Shown piece by piece: positions 1-9,088 of a stretch of DNA of 36,027 bases. Position 1 is the stretch's first letter, and every line of letters starts with the position of its first letter. The stretch is from Phycisphaerales bacterium. GTDB lineage: Bacteria > Planctomycetota > Phycisphaerae > Phycisphaerales > UBA1924. The notes below the pieces were generated by a model, which ran no database searches, was not told the DNA's origin, and was given only the letters and a program-made list of their open reading frames with translations. Location of the stretch: positions 1 through 36,027 of the forward strand of contig JADYYE010000071.1 in the NCBI GenBank assembly GCA_020853815.1, written 5' to 3'. The position numbers were made by a program, and so were the translations under genes.

Positions 1-588
<588 letters not shown>

Positions 589-619
589 TTGAACAGTTGA
601 GTGATGTGCTTTGATAATG

Positions 620-653
620 AAAGCCCAGGGACCCGAGTCCCTGGGCTTTTTTC
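620..653 (+). terminator. Rho-independent terminator of groEL
   Basis: A 12-bp perfect stem (620-631 paired with 638-649) with a six-base loop runs directly into a T-rich tail (646-653). It sits between the groEL stop and the next gene, so it should end the chaperonin transcript. Confidence 0.9.
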
Positions 654-669
654 TTGTTACGCTGAGTAC

Positions 670-1209
670 ATGGGTGCGCCGTGGAATGATTGGTACCACT
701 GCAACGGGAACACCTACGGAACGTGGCTCCCCGGAGATCCCCGCGGATGGCGCGCCCGACACCACCGCGAGCACTGCGAGGGTGACTACAAGAACCCCCC
801 TGCGCCCGGCGCATTCGACGAACTCCTCGCGAAATCGAGTCATCTCATGAAGCGAGACCCGGTTCGGCTTTCGCTCGAAGCGAGAAGGATCGCCTGCTCG
901 ACCTTCGCGATGTCGCTGCACGGCCGAGGCATCGACGTCATCGCAATCGCCATCGATGACCACCACTTCCATGTTCTTGCACGTTTCCCCGATCATTTGC
1001 CGCGCCATTGGGTCGGGCTCGCCAAAGCAAAGAGCGCCCGAGCCCTTTCAGACGCGAGCCTCGTGCCGCGGGGCGGCGTGTGGGCCGTGCGATTCAAGAT
1101 CTCTCCCATCAAGGATCGTGCCCATCAGGTGCAGGCCGCCAAGTACATTCAGGCACACGCCCATCGTGGCGCGGCGGTCGTGACCTGGAAGGAACTCAAT
1201 CGCGTATAG
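670..1209 (+). CDS. HUH/Y1-type transposase-like protein (REP-associated tyrosine transposase family)
   Basis: The product is 179 residues. It has an HUH motif, HFHVLARF (about residues 99-106, His-Phe-His), and a downstream helix with a candidate catalytic tyrosine in AAKYIQAHAHRGA, the layout of single-strand Y1 transposases (IS200/RAYT). The first part (YHCNGNTYGTWLPGDPRGW) resembles the N-terminus of the planctomycete branch as I know it. The ATG at 670 is chosen because the frame upstream of it runs through the groEL terminator hairpin. No insertion-sequence ends or target duplication are visible. Two hairpins with shared arms lie just downstream (1238-1257 and 1295-1326), as expected for a RAYT with its REP elements. 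Known RAYTs nick REP DNA and are mostly single-copy, domesticated genes. The family call is good; activity is unknown. Confidence 0.75.
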   Translation: MGAPWNDWYHCNGNTYGTWLPGDPRGWRARHHREHCEGDYKNPPAPGAFDELLAKSSHLMKRDPVRLSLEARRIACSTFAMSLHGRGIDVIAIAIDDHHFHVLARFPDHLPRHWVGLAKAKSARALSDASLVPRGGVWAVRFKISPIKDRAHQVQAAKYIQAHAHRGAAVVTWKELNRV

Positions 1210-1237
1210 CGTTCGTTGAGAGTGCCCGTCAGGTGCC

Positions 1238-1257
1238 GTGGCCAACCTGTTGGCCAC
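1238..1257. repeat. Perfect palindromic hairpin, REP-like unit 1
   Basis: GTGGCCAAC, a two-base spacer, then GTTGGCCAC: two 9-base arms that pair perfectly. It lies 29 bases downstream of the HUH transposase-like gene and shares its GTGGYCAA...TTGGCCAC arms with the hairpin at 1295-1326. This paired arrangement resembles the REP/BIME elements kept near RAYT genes. Confidence 0.55.
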
Positions 1258-1294
1258 GCTCTTCGAGAATCACATCGCCAGCCTTGCATACCTC

Positions 1295-1326
1295 GTGGTC
1301 AAGCCCGCAGAGCCGTGCTTGGCCAC
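1295..1326. repeat. Imperfect hairpin, REP-like unit 2
   Basis: GTGGTCAAGC pairs with GCTTGGCCAC across a 12-base loop, with one G-T wobble pair. The arm ends match those of the hairpin at 1238-1257. After each hairpin the sequence continues with similar bases (CACGCTCTTC and CACCCTCTTC), so the similarity extends past the arms. Confidence 0.5.
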
Positions 1327-1649
1327 CCTCTTCAGGGCAGGCCGCACATGGGGATGCGCGACGCTCTCTTTCCCGAAGGGATACGGCCCGGGTTGGTTTG
1401 TCTCAACGGAACTCGGGCAGGAGTGGAGTGATAGCGGCTCGCTCGCGGCATCGCGCAGCCGCCGGCGTCTACTCGCGGGCACGAAGCGAAGAACCTGTGT
1501 TCGCCCATGCGCGGCTCTTCCCGCTCGATGCGCGGAAGCTGCCCGGCACGAGCGGCGGAAACCGACCCGCCAACTCCGCCGCCTCTCCACTCCGCCGGAG
1601 CTCGGAGTCCTCGTCGCCAATGGCCGCCGCGACCGGCGTGCGGGCGTGG

Positions 1650-3701
1650 TCAGATCTTGAACGCGCCGACCAGCGAACGGAGGCGTTCGGCCTGTTCGGA
1701 GAGCCCGGCGGCGGCCTGGGCGGACTGGGACGCGCCTTGGCTGGTCTCGCGGGTCACGCTGGAGATCTGCTCGACCGAACGGGTGATCTGCTCGCTCGCC
1801 GCGGACTGCTGTTCGGCGGCGGCGGCGATGGCCGCGACCATTTCCGAAAGGCGGGCCGAACCCTCGACGATGCTCTTGAGCGCGGTGCCGGCGTTGGTGG
1901 CCAGGTCGACGCCCTTGTTGACGCGACTTGAGCCGGCCTCGATCTGCTGGACGGCGGTCCCGGTCTGGCCCTGGATCGCCTTGATGCTCTTGGCGACCTC
2001 GTCGGTGGCCTGGGTGGTGCGTTCGGCGAGCTTGCGGACTTCGTCGGCAACGACCGCGAAGCCGCGCCCGTGCTCTCCGGCGCGAGCGGCCTCGATGGCG
2101 GCGTTGAGGGCGAGCAGGTTGGTCTGCTCGGCGATCTCGTTGATGACCTGGATGATCTCTCCGATCTGCTCGCTCTGCTTGCCCAGCTCGGTGACACTCT
2201 CGGCGCTCTGGCCGACGTCCTCGGCGATGCCCATGATCTCGGAGACGGTTTGCTGCACGATGTTGCCGCCCTTGCTCGCGTTGTCGCGGGCGGCGTCGGA
2301 GGCGAGGTTCACGTCCTTGGCCTTCTGCGCAACCTCGCCGACGGAAGCCGACATTTCGACGACGGCGGCGGAGACCTGCGAGGTCTGCTGCTCCTGGCGG
2401 GTGATGCCCGAGGCCATCTCTTCGGCGGAGGCGGCGATCTGGGTGGCCGCGGCGGCGAGCTCGTTGGTGGTCGTGGCGACCTGCTTGATCGTGGCGTGGA
2501 TCTTGTCGACGAAGGTGTTGAAAGAAGAAGACAGCGTGGCGATCTCGTCGTTGCCGCTGGCGGGCACGCGCTGGGTGAGGTCGCCCTCGCCCTCGGCGAT
2601 GTCCTTCATGCGGGCGCCGAGGGAGTTGATGGGCTTGGTGATGCGGGAGGCTAAGAAGAGACCAAAGCCGAGGACCGCCAGGGCGGAGACGCCGACAACC
2701 ATGGCGACTTCGGCGCGGATGGCGTTGGGTTTCTGCATCGCGACCTCGCGCGGGGCGCGGACCATGATGTGCCATCCCAGTCCCGGGAAGCCCAGTGCCC
2801 CGGCGCTGTGGGTGTAGCCGCATGCCTGGAGAACGTTCTTGCGCGCGTGGGTGGCGAACAAGAAGCCGGTTTTGCCGGCGACGGCTTCCTTGGCGGCCTC
2901 GACGCCCTTGTCGGCGAGGTTGAGCTTGCCGATGACGTTCATGTCGCGCATGAGTTTTCCGCCGTGGATCGAGGGATCGCAATCAACGATCACGTTGCCC
3001 TTGGCATCCATGAGGGTGAACTCGACGGCGTCGCTGGTGCGCTTGGCGGTCTTCTGGTAGGAGTCGAAGATGACCTCCTCGGCGAGCGCGAAGTCCGCGA
3101 AGTTCTTCCAGACGGCGACGATCTCACCCTTGTCGTTCTTGATCGGCGCGGAGAAGCCGAGCACGAGGCCCTCGTTCCCGTAGACCTTCTGAACGAGGGG
3201 ATCGACGTGGGCGTCTTCGACGACGGTGCCGGTGAGCGAGCCGTTGGTGAGAAACCTTCCGTTGAGCGCGTCATGGAGCCACCCGGCGCCGGCGAAGCTC
3301 TGGTTCATGATGAAGGCGGTGTCGAGTGGCTTGCCCTGGGGCGAGATGGAGTTGACGGCGACGACCTTGCCCTGCGGGTCGACGACGAGCGAGAGGGAAT
3401 AGATGCCGTAGAGCTTGATGTACTCGTCCATCGCCTTGGTGATGGCGGACTGGGCGGGGCCCTTGTACCAGTTGTCCTGGTTTCGAGCGGTTGAGTTGAG
3501 CGCGAAGGCCTGCACGTCGCCGTAGCGTTCGTAGAGGCTGCGGTCGATCTTGTTGATGACATTGGCGGAGATCGCGAGCATCTCGTCACCGAGCATGTTG
3601 CCAACGTCCTCGGTGGCGAACCAGTTGATGACGCCGACGCCGACCGCGGGGAGCACGCCGACCGCAAGGAAACCGAGCACGAGCTTGATACGGATTTTCA
3701 T
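1650..3701 (-). CDS. Methyl-accepting chemotaxis protein with periplasmic Cache-like sensor
   Basis: A 683-residue transmembrane chemoreceptor. Membrane helix 1 is at about residues 7-27. A periplasmic sensor of about 300 residues follows, with two Cache-type halves (strand patterns [16 protein letters not shown] and [14 protein letters not shown]). Membrane helix 2 is at 331-352, a HAMP linker at 354-406, and a long signalling coiled coil follows. Its hairpin tip, at about 522-556, contains [20 protein letters not shown], where receptors contact CheA and CheW. The C-terminus ([11 protein letters not shown]) is not the enteric CheR-tether pentapeptide. The ATG at 3701 follows CGGAGATAGATTC; longer in-frame starts lack a ribosome site. 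It lies 188 bases downstream of a second receptor on the same strand and shares long near-identical DNA with it. The ligand is unknown; Cache domains usually bind small organic molecules. Confidence 0.95.
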   Translation of the reverse strand: MKIRIKLVLGFLAVGVLPAVGVGVINWFATEDVGNMLGDEMLAISANVINKIDRSLYERYGDVQAFALNSTARNQDNWYKGPAQSAITKAMDEYIKLYGIYSLSLVVDPQGKVVAVNSISPQGKPLDTAFIMNQSFAGAGWLHDALNGRFLTNGSLTGTVVEDAHVDPLVQKVYGNEGLVLGFSAPIKNDKGEIVAVWKNFADFALAEEVIFDSYQKTAKRTSDAVEFTLMDAKGNVIVDCDPSIHGGKLMRDMNVIGKLNLADKGVEAAKEAVAGKTGFLFATHARKNVLQACGYTHSAGALGFPGLGWHIMVRAPREVAMQKPNAIRAEVAMVVGVSALAVLGFGLFLASRITKPINSLGARMKDIAEGEGDLTQRVPASGNDEIATLSSSFNTFVDKIHATIKQVATTTNELAAAATQIAASAEEMASGITRQEQQTSQVSAAVVEMSASVGEVAQKAKDVNLASDAARDNASKGGNIVQQTVSEIMGIAEDVGQSAESVTELGKQSEQIGEIIQVINEIAEQTNLLALNAAIEAARAGEHGRGFAVVADEVRKLAERTTQATDEVAKSIKAIQGQTGTAVQQIEAGSSRVNKGVDLATNAGTALKSIVEGSARLSEMVAAIAAAAEQQSAASEQITRSVEQISSVTRETSQGASQSAQAAAGLSEQAERLRSLVGAFKI

Positions 3702-3889
3702 GAATCTATCTCCGGAATTTCTCGGACTGGGCGACACGCGTGCGACCAGAGTCCAAGGGGCACTATCGAGCGGCCCGCGGCGGTACTTCAGCGGCCCTGC
3801 GTACCCGATCATGCATGAACGAAAACAGGGCCCGCCACCTAGGCCGAGCCCCGTCCGAGAATCATGGTGTTGTGGTCGCCCGCGTGGGA

Positions 3890-5674
3890 TCAGATCTTGA
3901 AGCGTCCGACGAGCGACTGCAGGCGATCGGCCTGGCCTGAGAGGGCGGTGGCGCACTCGGCGGCCTGGCCCGCGCCCGCGGAGGACTCCTTGGCGACCGC
4001 GTTGATGTGCTCGATCGCCTTGGCGATCTGCTCGCTGGCGGCGGACTGCTCTTCGGCGGCGGCGGCGATCGAGGAGATCATGCCACCGAGGTTCTGCGAG
4101 CTGGCGACGATGCGGCCGAGCGCGTCGCCCGCCGAGTTTGCGAGCTCCACGCCGCTGCTGGCGCGCTTGGCGCCGGCGTCGATCTTGGAGACCGCGACGG
4201 ACGTGCCGCCCTGGATCTCCTTGATGCTCTTGGCGACCTCGTCGGTGGCCTGGGTGGTGCGTTCGGCGAGCTTGCGGACTTCATCGGCCACGACGGCGAA
4301 GCCTCGTCCGTGCTCGCCGGCGCGGGCGGCCTCGATGGCGGCGTTGAGGGCGAGCAGGTTGGTCTGCTCGGCGATCTCGTTGATGACCTCGATGATCTGG
4401 CCGATCTGCTCGCTCTGCTTGCCCAGGTCGGTGACGGCCTGCGCCGACTGGCCCACCTGGTCGGCGATGGCGTGCATCTCGTCGACCGAGCTGCGAACGA
4501 TCTTTCCGCCTTCGCCCGCGTCGCGGCTGGAATCCTCGGCGGCCTTGGACGCGTCGGCGCTCTTGCGGGCGACCTCGGCGACGCTGGCCGTCATCTCCTC
4601 GACAGCGGCGGAGACCTGGACGGTCTGCGACTCCTGCTTGGCCAGACCGGCGGCCATCTCCTCGGAGCTGGCGGCGATCTGGCGGGAGGTGCCGGCGACT
4701 TCTTTGGTGGCGCTGGCGACCTCACCCACGAGCGTGTGGACCTGGTCGAGGAACTTGTCGAAGCCGGCGGAGACGGCGCCGATCTCGTCGGCACGCTGGA
4801 TGTTCAGGCGCTTGCGGAGGTCGCCGTCGCCGCTGGAGAGCTCGGTGAGCGAGGCGATGAGCTTGTTCAGCGGGCGGGTGAGGAGGGCGCGGAGGCCCCA
4901 GACCAGGAGGCCGAGCGCCGCCGCCACCAGCGGCACCGTCACGAACAGCCCGCTCTTGATGAACGAGGCGATCTGGGCCTCGATGGTGGCCATGGGGAAA
5001 GAGACTTCGTAGGCGCCGTGCATGTCGCCGGCCTTCCAGCTTTCCATCTTGAAGCCGATGGGGTCCTTGCCGTCGAAGGCGCCGTTGGCGTCCTTGGCGT
5101 CGTACTTGGCGGGGTCGCCATGGCAGACCATGCAGGAGGCGTCGAGCTTGATGGCGCGCATGTAGTGGTAGGTGTTGGTCTTGTCGTCGACGCGGCCGAT
5201 GGCCTCGCCGGTGCCGGCGGCGACCTGGGCGGTGAGGTCGCGGAGGAGCTGCTCGCGGAAGGAGCCCTTCTCGGGTTCGTTCTTGGCGTTGCGGGCGTCG
5301 AAGGCGACGACCTTGAAGTCGAGGTGTTCGCGCTTGGCGGCGTCGGAGGCGGCGCTCCAGCCGACGACCACGGGGATGGTCTTGTAGAAGCGAGTGGTGG
5401 AGTAGTCCCCGCCGTTCTTCACGGTTTCGACGGACTCGGCGACGAGGGTGTCGGTGTCGAAGGCGCCGGACTGGTGGATGGCCGAGGCCTGGTTCTTGGC
5501 CTCATCGGCGACGGCGGTGAAGCCGGCGGCCTTTTCCATCATCGCGTGCTGTGCTTCGCCCGCATACGACTTCACGAACACGACGTAGTTGATGGCGATC
5601 GACGTCACGAGCAGGATCGCGGTCGCCCCGATGATCTTGGTCGAAAGCCCGAGTCCTTTGAGTCCGGCAGCCAT
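3890..5674 (-). CDS. Methyl-accepting chemotaxis protein with DUF3365/Tll0287-like haem-type sensor
   Basis: A 594-residue chemoreceptor. Membrane helix 1 is at about residues 12-34. The periplasmic sensor of about 200 residues carries a CxxCH motif (CMVCH, Cys181, Cys184, His185), followed by the pattern of the DUF3365 (Tll0287-like) family, whose members can carry a covalently attached c-type haem. Membrane helix 2 is at 241-265, followed by HAMP and a complete signalling domain with the canonical tip [20 protein letters not shown]. The C-terminus is [11 protein letters not shown]. The ATG at 5674 is chosen because GGAG (5684-5687) sits nine bases upstream; the alternative TTG at 5689 would contain that site. 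A redox or gas (O2, NO) sensing role is inferred from the motif. It is first in a likely two-receptor transcription unit. Confidence 0.95.
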   Translation of the reverse strand: MAAGLKGLGLSTKIIGATAILLVTSIAINYVVFVKSYAGEAQHAMMEKAAGFTAVADEAKNQASAIHQSGAFDTDTLVAESVETVKNGGDYSTTRFYKTIPVVVGWSAASDAAKREHLDFKVVAFDARNAKNEPEKGSFREQLLRDLTAQVAAGTGEAIGRVDDKTNTYHYMRAIKLDASCMVCHGDPAKYDAKDANGAFDGKDPIGFKMESWKAGDMHGAYEVSFPMATIEAQIASFIKSGLFVTVPLVAAALGLLVWGLRALLTRPLNKLIASLTELSSGDGDLRKRLNIQRADEIGAVSAGFDKFLDQVHTLVGEVASATKEVAGTSRQIAASSEEMAAGLAKQESQTVQVSAAVEEMTASVAEVARKSADASKAAEDSSRDAGEGGKIVRSSVDEMHAIADQVGQSAQAVTDLGKQSEQIGQIIEVINEIAEQTNLLALNAAIEAARAGEHGRGFAVVADEVRKLAERTTQATDEVAKSIKEIQGGTSVAVSKIDAGAKRASSGVELANSAGDALGRIVASSQNLGGMISSIAAAAEEQSAASEQIAKAIEHINAVAKESSAGAGQAAECATALSGQADRLQSLVGRFKI

Positions 5675-5993
5675 GGCACGCGTCTCCAAGTGTGGCCCGA
5701 TCGCGCGGCAGGTCCGCCGTGCCGCGAGAACCGGGGATCACGCCTTGGATCGGAAAGTAAGAGACTCGGGATGATGTCTAGATTCGCGCGCAGGGTCGGA
5801 TTCCCCAACATTGGGGATTCGCCGGGGTCATAGACGGCGGGGATAACCACGCAGGCGACGTGCGCCGCGGATCGCGCGAAGACGAGAAGGCGTCGTGCAG
5901 GGTCTAAGACGCGAGCAGCACGCGGTTATCGGCGTTCGTGGGATCGCCACGCCGAAGGCGAGGCGCGTGCGTCGTGGCGCGGCCTAGGTTGGC
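5675..5993. other. Intergenic region upstream of the chemoreceptor pair
   Basis: About 320 bases between the PpiD-like gene and the haem-type receptor gene, both on the minus strand, so it should hold the receptor promoter. The only clear structure is the 16-bp inverted repeat at 5802-5817. I see no good -35/-10 pair, no terminator and no small gene. Confidence 0.5.
5802..5817. promoter_or_regulatory. Inverted repeat, possible operator of the chemoreceptor pair
   Basis: TCCCCAA and TTGGGGA, perfect seven-base arms around two bases, extended loosely by GAT and ATC on the outside. It stands about 130 bases upstream of the haem-type receptor start. Its size and symmetry suit a dimeric repressor, but no matching regulator is encoded nearby. 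The arms are too short and lack a T-run, so I do not call it a terminator. Confidence 0.35.
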
Positions 5994-8024
5994 CTAGCTC
6001 TTGGTTGGGGTGGTGGCGGGGGCGGGCGCGTCCTTGGCGGTGGCGGCGTCCTTTTTCTGATTCGTTGGCTCGCGGTCAAAGCGGAAGTTGGCGCGGACGC
6101 GCATCTGCTCGAACTCGAACGGGTTGAGGGGCGCGGAGGCGAAGGCCCCGCGGACTTCATCGGCCGCCAGGGCCCGGGCCGCGGCGCTCTGCATCGTGAT
6201 CCAATCTTCTTCGGTGAGCGGGCGATGGGCCACCAGCTGCGCGACCGCCAGCGTGCCGAGCTTGGGGTTGGGGACGCAGACGATGCGATCTTCGGGCGGG
6301 AGGTCGGCGGCGGGCTTGAGCGGATCGAGCTTGGCCGCGGCGGCCATCATGGCGTCCCGGAAGAGTTGCTCATCGAGCGCCGGCGCGGGGGGCTGAATGG
6401 TCATGACGCGATTGACGGTGACGTTCTTGAAGGGCTCGATCGTGCCGAGCGGCGTGGTCTCGCCCTCTTTCTTGGGGAGCTGGTCGTTGACGAGTTTGGC
6501 GAGGGCCGAGAGGCCGTCCTTGGCGACCAGGGCCTTGTAGGTCTCGGCGTCGCTCTTGAGCTTCTCGAACGCGGCGAGCCGCTTGAAATCCTCGGTGGCC
6601 TGCTTTCGAACCTCATCGACCGAGGCGGCGCTGGATTCGGGCTTGCTGTCCAGGATGGTGAAGTAGTAGCGGTTGCCCAGGCCGTCGGCCACGGGCATCT
6701 CGACAAACGGCACGCCGACCTGGAGCGGAACCTCGGTGAGCTGGGCGTCGGTGACGCCGGTGAGTTCCTTGACCTCGATGGCTTTCTGGGCCAGGGCGAC
6801 GTTGCGAGCGCCGATGCGCACGGTCGCCATGCCGATCCCGGAGAGATCGCGCAGGTCGCGCACCGTGAGCCACTCGCCCGAGCGGACCGTGACGGTGGGC
6901 AGGGGCATGGTGACGCCGCTGCGCTGCTTGACCTGCTCGACGGCGGCCTGGGCGATGCTCTCCCAGCTCGGGCGCGTGGCGCTCCAGTCCGCGGGGAGGA
7001 CGTGGAAGCCCGCCTCGGAAGGAAGCTTGCGCAGCACACGCTGAACCTCGGCCTTGATCGCCTCGTCGGCGTCGGTGATGACGCGGTCGGCCTTCTCCTG
7101 GCGGAGCTGGGTCGTGATCCGCTCGCGCTCGGCGTTGAAGCCCGCGGGGTCCTTGGCGCGGTCGACCGTCTGGCGCTTGCGCACGTCGACGGGGTCGATC
7201 TCGATCGCCTCGGCGATCTTCGCTCGGTCGAGCGTGAGGTACTCGATCTTCACGCGCGCCGGGAGCAGGTAGCCCACCCCCGTCTCGCCCTCGCCGGGCT
7301 TGGTGTTCTTGTACTTCTCGAACTGCTCGGCGAGCTGCTCGGGCGTGGGATCGGCGACGGCGTGGGTGAACGCGGTCGCCTCGATCACCACGGCGTCGAA
7401 CTCGGCGCGATCGAACCGCTTGGCGGCGTCGATCAGGGTGCGCTTGTCGCTGAAACGGGCGGCGCCCTGAAAGGCGGTCTGCATGCGCTCGATGCCGCGG
7501 GCCTCGGCCAGGGCGGCGTACACCTGCTCGGGGCGCAGGCGCGATTCGCTGGCGGCGCGGTTGATCATGCCGGGCATGTACTGCTCGGCCATCTTCAGCA
7601 GGTTGTCGCGGGTCTGGCCCTGCTGCCACATGAAGTCGGCGTATTCCCTGAATTGTTCGCGGGCGATGTCCTGGGCCAGCAGGATCTTGGGGAGTTCCCA
7701 GTCGCGTCCGTCCTGCTCGCCCCCGACGAACCCGCCGGCGCGGGCCTCGCGGGCGAGGAGGTACCAGTGGGCGCCGTCGACGATGGGTGTTCCGATCGCG
7801 CCGAAAAGGAAGGCGGGCATGACGGTCTTCACGGCGCGGTAGTTGGTCTCGGCGTCGAAGAGTTCGCGCTGGCGGATGCCGTCGTCGCCGATGTGGGCGA
7901 CGACCTGCTTCATGGGATCGCCGCGGAGTTCGGTGATGGCGGTGGGCATGAGGAAGGCGACCATGAGGAGCGATCCGCCCACGACGAGGATGTACTTGTT
8001 GTACTTGCGAAGAACTTTGACCAT
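5994..8024 (-). CDS. PpiD/SurA-type membrane-anchored periplasmic chaperone-like protein
   Basis: A 676-residue protein with one N-terminal membrane anchor at about residues 11-30 and a short positively charged start, so the bulk lies outside the inner membrane. The region after the anchor (VAHIGDDGIRQRELFDAETNY) matches the beginning of the SurA/PpiD chaperone domain. The stretch EVRKQATEDFKRLAAFEKLK (470-489) resembles the PpiD C-terminal lobe. Between them I see no recognisable parvulin-type isomerase core, so it is probably a chaperone rather than an active prolyl isomerase. The C-terminus is Ala/Thr/Pro/Lys-rich. The ATG at 8024 has TTGGAG upstream. Members of this family help outer-membrane and secreted proteins fold. 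The family call is moderate, the anchored-periplasmic call is strong. Confidence 0.7.
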   Translation of the reverse strand: MVKVLRKYNKYILVVGGSLLMVAFLMPTAITELRGDPMKQVVAHIGDDGIRQRELFDAETNYRAVKTVMPAFLFGAIGTPIVDGAHWYLLAREARAGGFVGGEQDGRDWELPKILLAQDIAREQFREYADFMWQQGQTRDNLLKMAEQYMPGMINRAASESRLRPEQVYAALAEARGIERMQTAFQGAARFSDKRTLIDAAKRFDRAEFDAVVIEATAFTHAVADPTPEQLAEQFEKYKNTKPGEGETGVGYLLPARVKIEYLTLDRAKIAEAIEIDPVDVRKRQTVDRAKDPAGFNAERERITTQLRQEKADRVITDADEAIKAEVQRVLRKLPSEAGFHVLPADWSATRPSWESIAQAAVEQVKQRSGVTMPLPTVTVRSGEWLTVRDLRDLSGIGMATVRIGARNVALAQKAIEVKELTGVTDAQLTEVPLQVGVPFVEMPVADGLGNRYYFTILDSKPESSAASVDEVRKQATEDFKRLAAFEKLKSDAETYKALVAKDGLSALAKLVNDQLPKKEGETTPLGTIEPFKNVTVNRVMTIQPPAPALDEQLFRDAMMAAAAKLDPLKPAADLPPEDRIVCVPNPKLGTLAVAQLVAHRPLTEEDWITMQSAAARALAADEVRGAFASAPLNPFEFEQMRVRANFRFDREPTNQKKDAATAKDAPAPATTPTKS

Positions 8025-8161
8025 CGATCAAGGCTCCAAGGGGGTTCCTCGCGGGAACCCGAGGCCGCCGCGCCGACGCCGGGCGCAGTCGGGAAGTCTA
8101 GGTGCGGTTGAAGCGAGGGCATCAGTGTTCGGGAATCGTTCGGAAAGCCCATCGCCACGCC

Positions 8162-8189
8162 TTGACAGCACGGTTCGCGTTGGTACGTT
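8162..8189 (+). promoter_or_regulatory. Candidate sigma-70-type promoter for the 8225 gene
   Basis: A perfect TTGACA (-35, 8162-8167) is followed after 16 bases by TACGTT (8184-8189), a weak -10 match. Transcription would begin about 30 bases before the gene at 8225. The -35 hexamer stands out in this GC-rich DNA; the -10 is poor. Confidence 0.4.
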
Positions 8190-8224
8190 GTGCAGAGAGC
8201 CGCTGATCGATATCAAACTGGGAG

Positions 8225-8449
8225 TTGATCGATGCCCCGCATTCCCGCTCGTCATGGCTGCGCCGCGTCACCCTTGCTCTCGTGATTCTGCTGACATCCT
8301 CATTCTCGATGCTCGCCTTCGGACAAATCGACGTCCATGGCTGGGATGGCGACGGCGTCGACGATCCCTATCAGGAGATCGCCAAGTCATCTGAACTCGC
8401 CCGACGATCCGCGGGTGGCGGATATGTGCCGCTCCCAGCCACAATGTGA
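8225..8449 (+). CDS. Small secreted protein of unknown function
   Basis: A 74-residue product starting with TTG right after GGAG. Residues 10-33 look like a signal peptide: WLRR, a hydrophobic core (VTLALVILLTSSFSMLAF), then a small-residue cleavage region before GQIDVHG. The mature part is about 42 residues, acidic at first (GWDGDGVDDPYQE), without cysteines. No family is recognised. An ATG at 8232 in another frame gives only a 17-codon product. It is followed 25 bases later by another membrane-anchored small gene, and a TTGACA-type promoter lies upstream. The unusual start and short length keep confidence modest. Confidence 0.4.
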   Translation: MIDAPHSRSSWLRRVTLALVILLTSSFSMLAFGQIDVHGWDGDGVDDPYQEIAKSSELARRSAGGGYVPLPATM

Positions 8450-8462
8450 CGCCACTCGTGCC

Positions 8463-8470
8463 GAGGAGGA
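8463..8470 (+). promoter_or_regulatory. Strong Shine-Dalgarno that sets the 8475 start
   Basis: GAGGAGGA four bases before GTG at 8475. It is the reason for preferring this GTG to the upstream in-frame ATGs, which would overlap the preceding small gene. Confidence 0.6.
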
Positions 8471-8474
8471 TCGC

Positions 8475-8978
8475 GTGCATCAGAGTGCATCCCCGCCCAG
8501 TTGTCGCCTCGTCCGTCGGTTGTTGATATTGGTCGTCGGGTTATTCGCGTTTGCGGCGGCGGGCACGGCGTTGGTTTTCACGTCCCCGGTCCCGTGCGAC
8601 CGCGTGATCCGGCTGATGACCGACGGAGATCGGATCATCGACGCCGTGCTGGCCTACCGCGACGACAACGGGAAAACGCCCACGAGTCTTGAAGAACTTG
8701 TTCCGAAGTATCTCAGAGCAATACCACGATCTCCGTACGGGGAGTGGGTTCTAGGCCCGGCGGGATACAAGAGGCCAGTGAACGATGAGTTCCTCGTGGA
8801 GTTCTTGATTGATGGAGCACGCCATTTCCGTATGGAATATGAATCCCTGACATGTTATGTAGTAATTGATAAAATAACACAATGGAGACTTGAGCCGGCC
8901 GTGTGGGCCGACGATTCGGGCCCGATCTACATCCGTGACGCCGCGGTGCCGTGGAATCCACCTCAGCCCAAACCGTAA
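8475..8978 (+). CDS. Small membrane-anchored protein, pseudopilin-like core, function unknown
   Basis: A 167-residue product from a GTG with a strong Shine-Dalgarno. A membrane segment at about residues 16-36 (LILVVGLFAFAAAGTALVF) is followed by DGDRIIDAVLAYRDDNGKTP-TSLEELVPKYL. This pattern (helix, then Y..DNG..PTSL..LVP.YL) resembles the part of GspG-type pseudopilins after the first helix. There is no prepilin peptidase site, so this is likeness only. The 3' half includes an unusually A/T-rich stretch (about 8840-8890) unlike the surrounding genes, which may point to transfer or relaxed selection. It probably forms a pair with the 8225 gene. No known function. Confidence 0.6.
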   Translation: MHQSASPPSCRLVRRLLILVVGLFAFAAAGTALVFTSPVPCDRVIRLMTDGDRIIDAVLAYRDDNGKTPTSLEELVPKYLRAIPRSPYGEWVLGPAGYKRPVNDEFLVEFLIDGARHFRMEYESLTCYVVIDKITQWRLEPAVWADDSGPIYIRDAAVPWNPPQPKP

Positions 8979-9033
8979 CGACGGCGTGGCGAATGGCGCC
9001 GCACCACACGCAAAGCAATTGCTCGAATGCCGA

Positions 9034-9060
9034 AGAAAAACGCCCCGGACGGCCGGGGCG
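9034..9060 (-). terminator. Rho-independent terminator of rpsD
   Basis: CGCCCCGG pairs with CCGGGGCG around a four-base loop (9041-9060). Read on the minus strand it is followed by TTTTTCTTCG (9040 downward), so it ends the rpsD message 28 bases after its stop. Confidence 0.85.
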
Positions 9061-9088
9061 TTGTGATTCAATAGCCTGCGAGCACGCT

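Larger units (their letters stand above)
1210..1649. other. Intergenic region with two REP-like hairpins
   Basis: About 440 bases between the converging transposase-like gene and chemoreceptor gene. I see no convincing reading frame. The first 120 bases hold two hairpins with related arms (separate entries). The rest, about 1330-1649, shows nothing I can name, and no clear terminator for either flanking gene. Confidence 0.6.

Noticed and set aside
1210..1649. Plus-strand frames of 70-140 codons in the gap after the transposase-like gene
   Set aside because: They cross the hairpins and run into the chemoreceptor on the other strand; no ribosome site and no family resemblance.
1270..2982. A second 570-codon open frame on the minus strand across the first chemoreceptor
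   Set aside because: It is a frame-shifted shadow rich in Arg/Gly/His; the chemoreceptor frame carries all conserved motifs.
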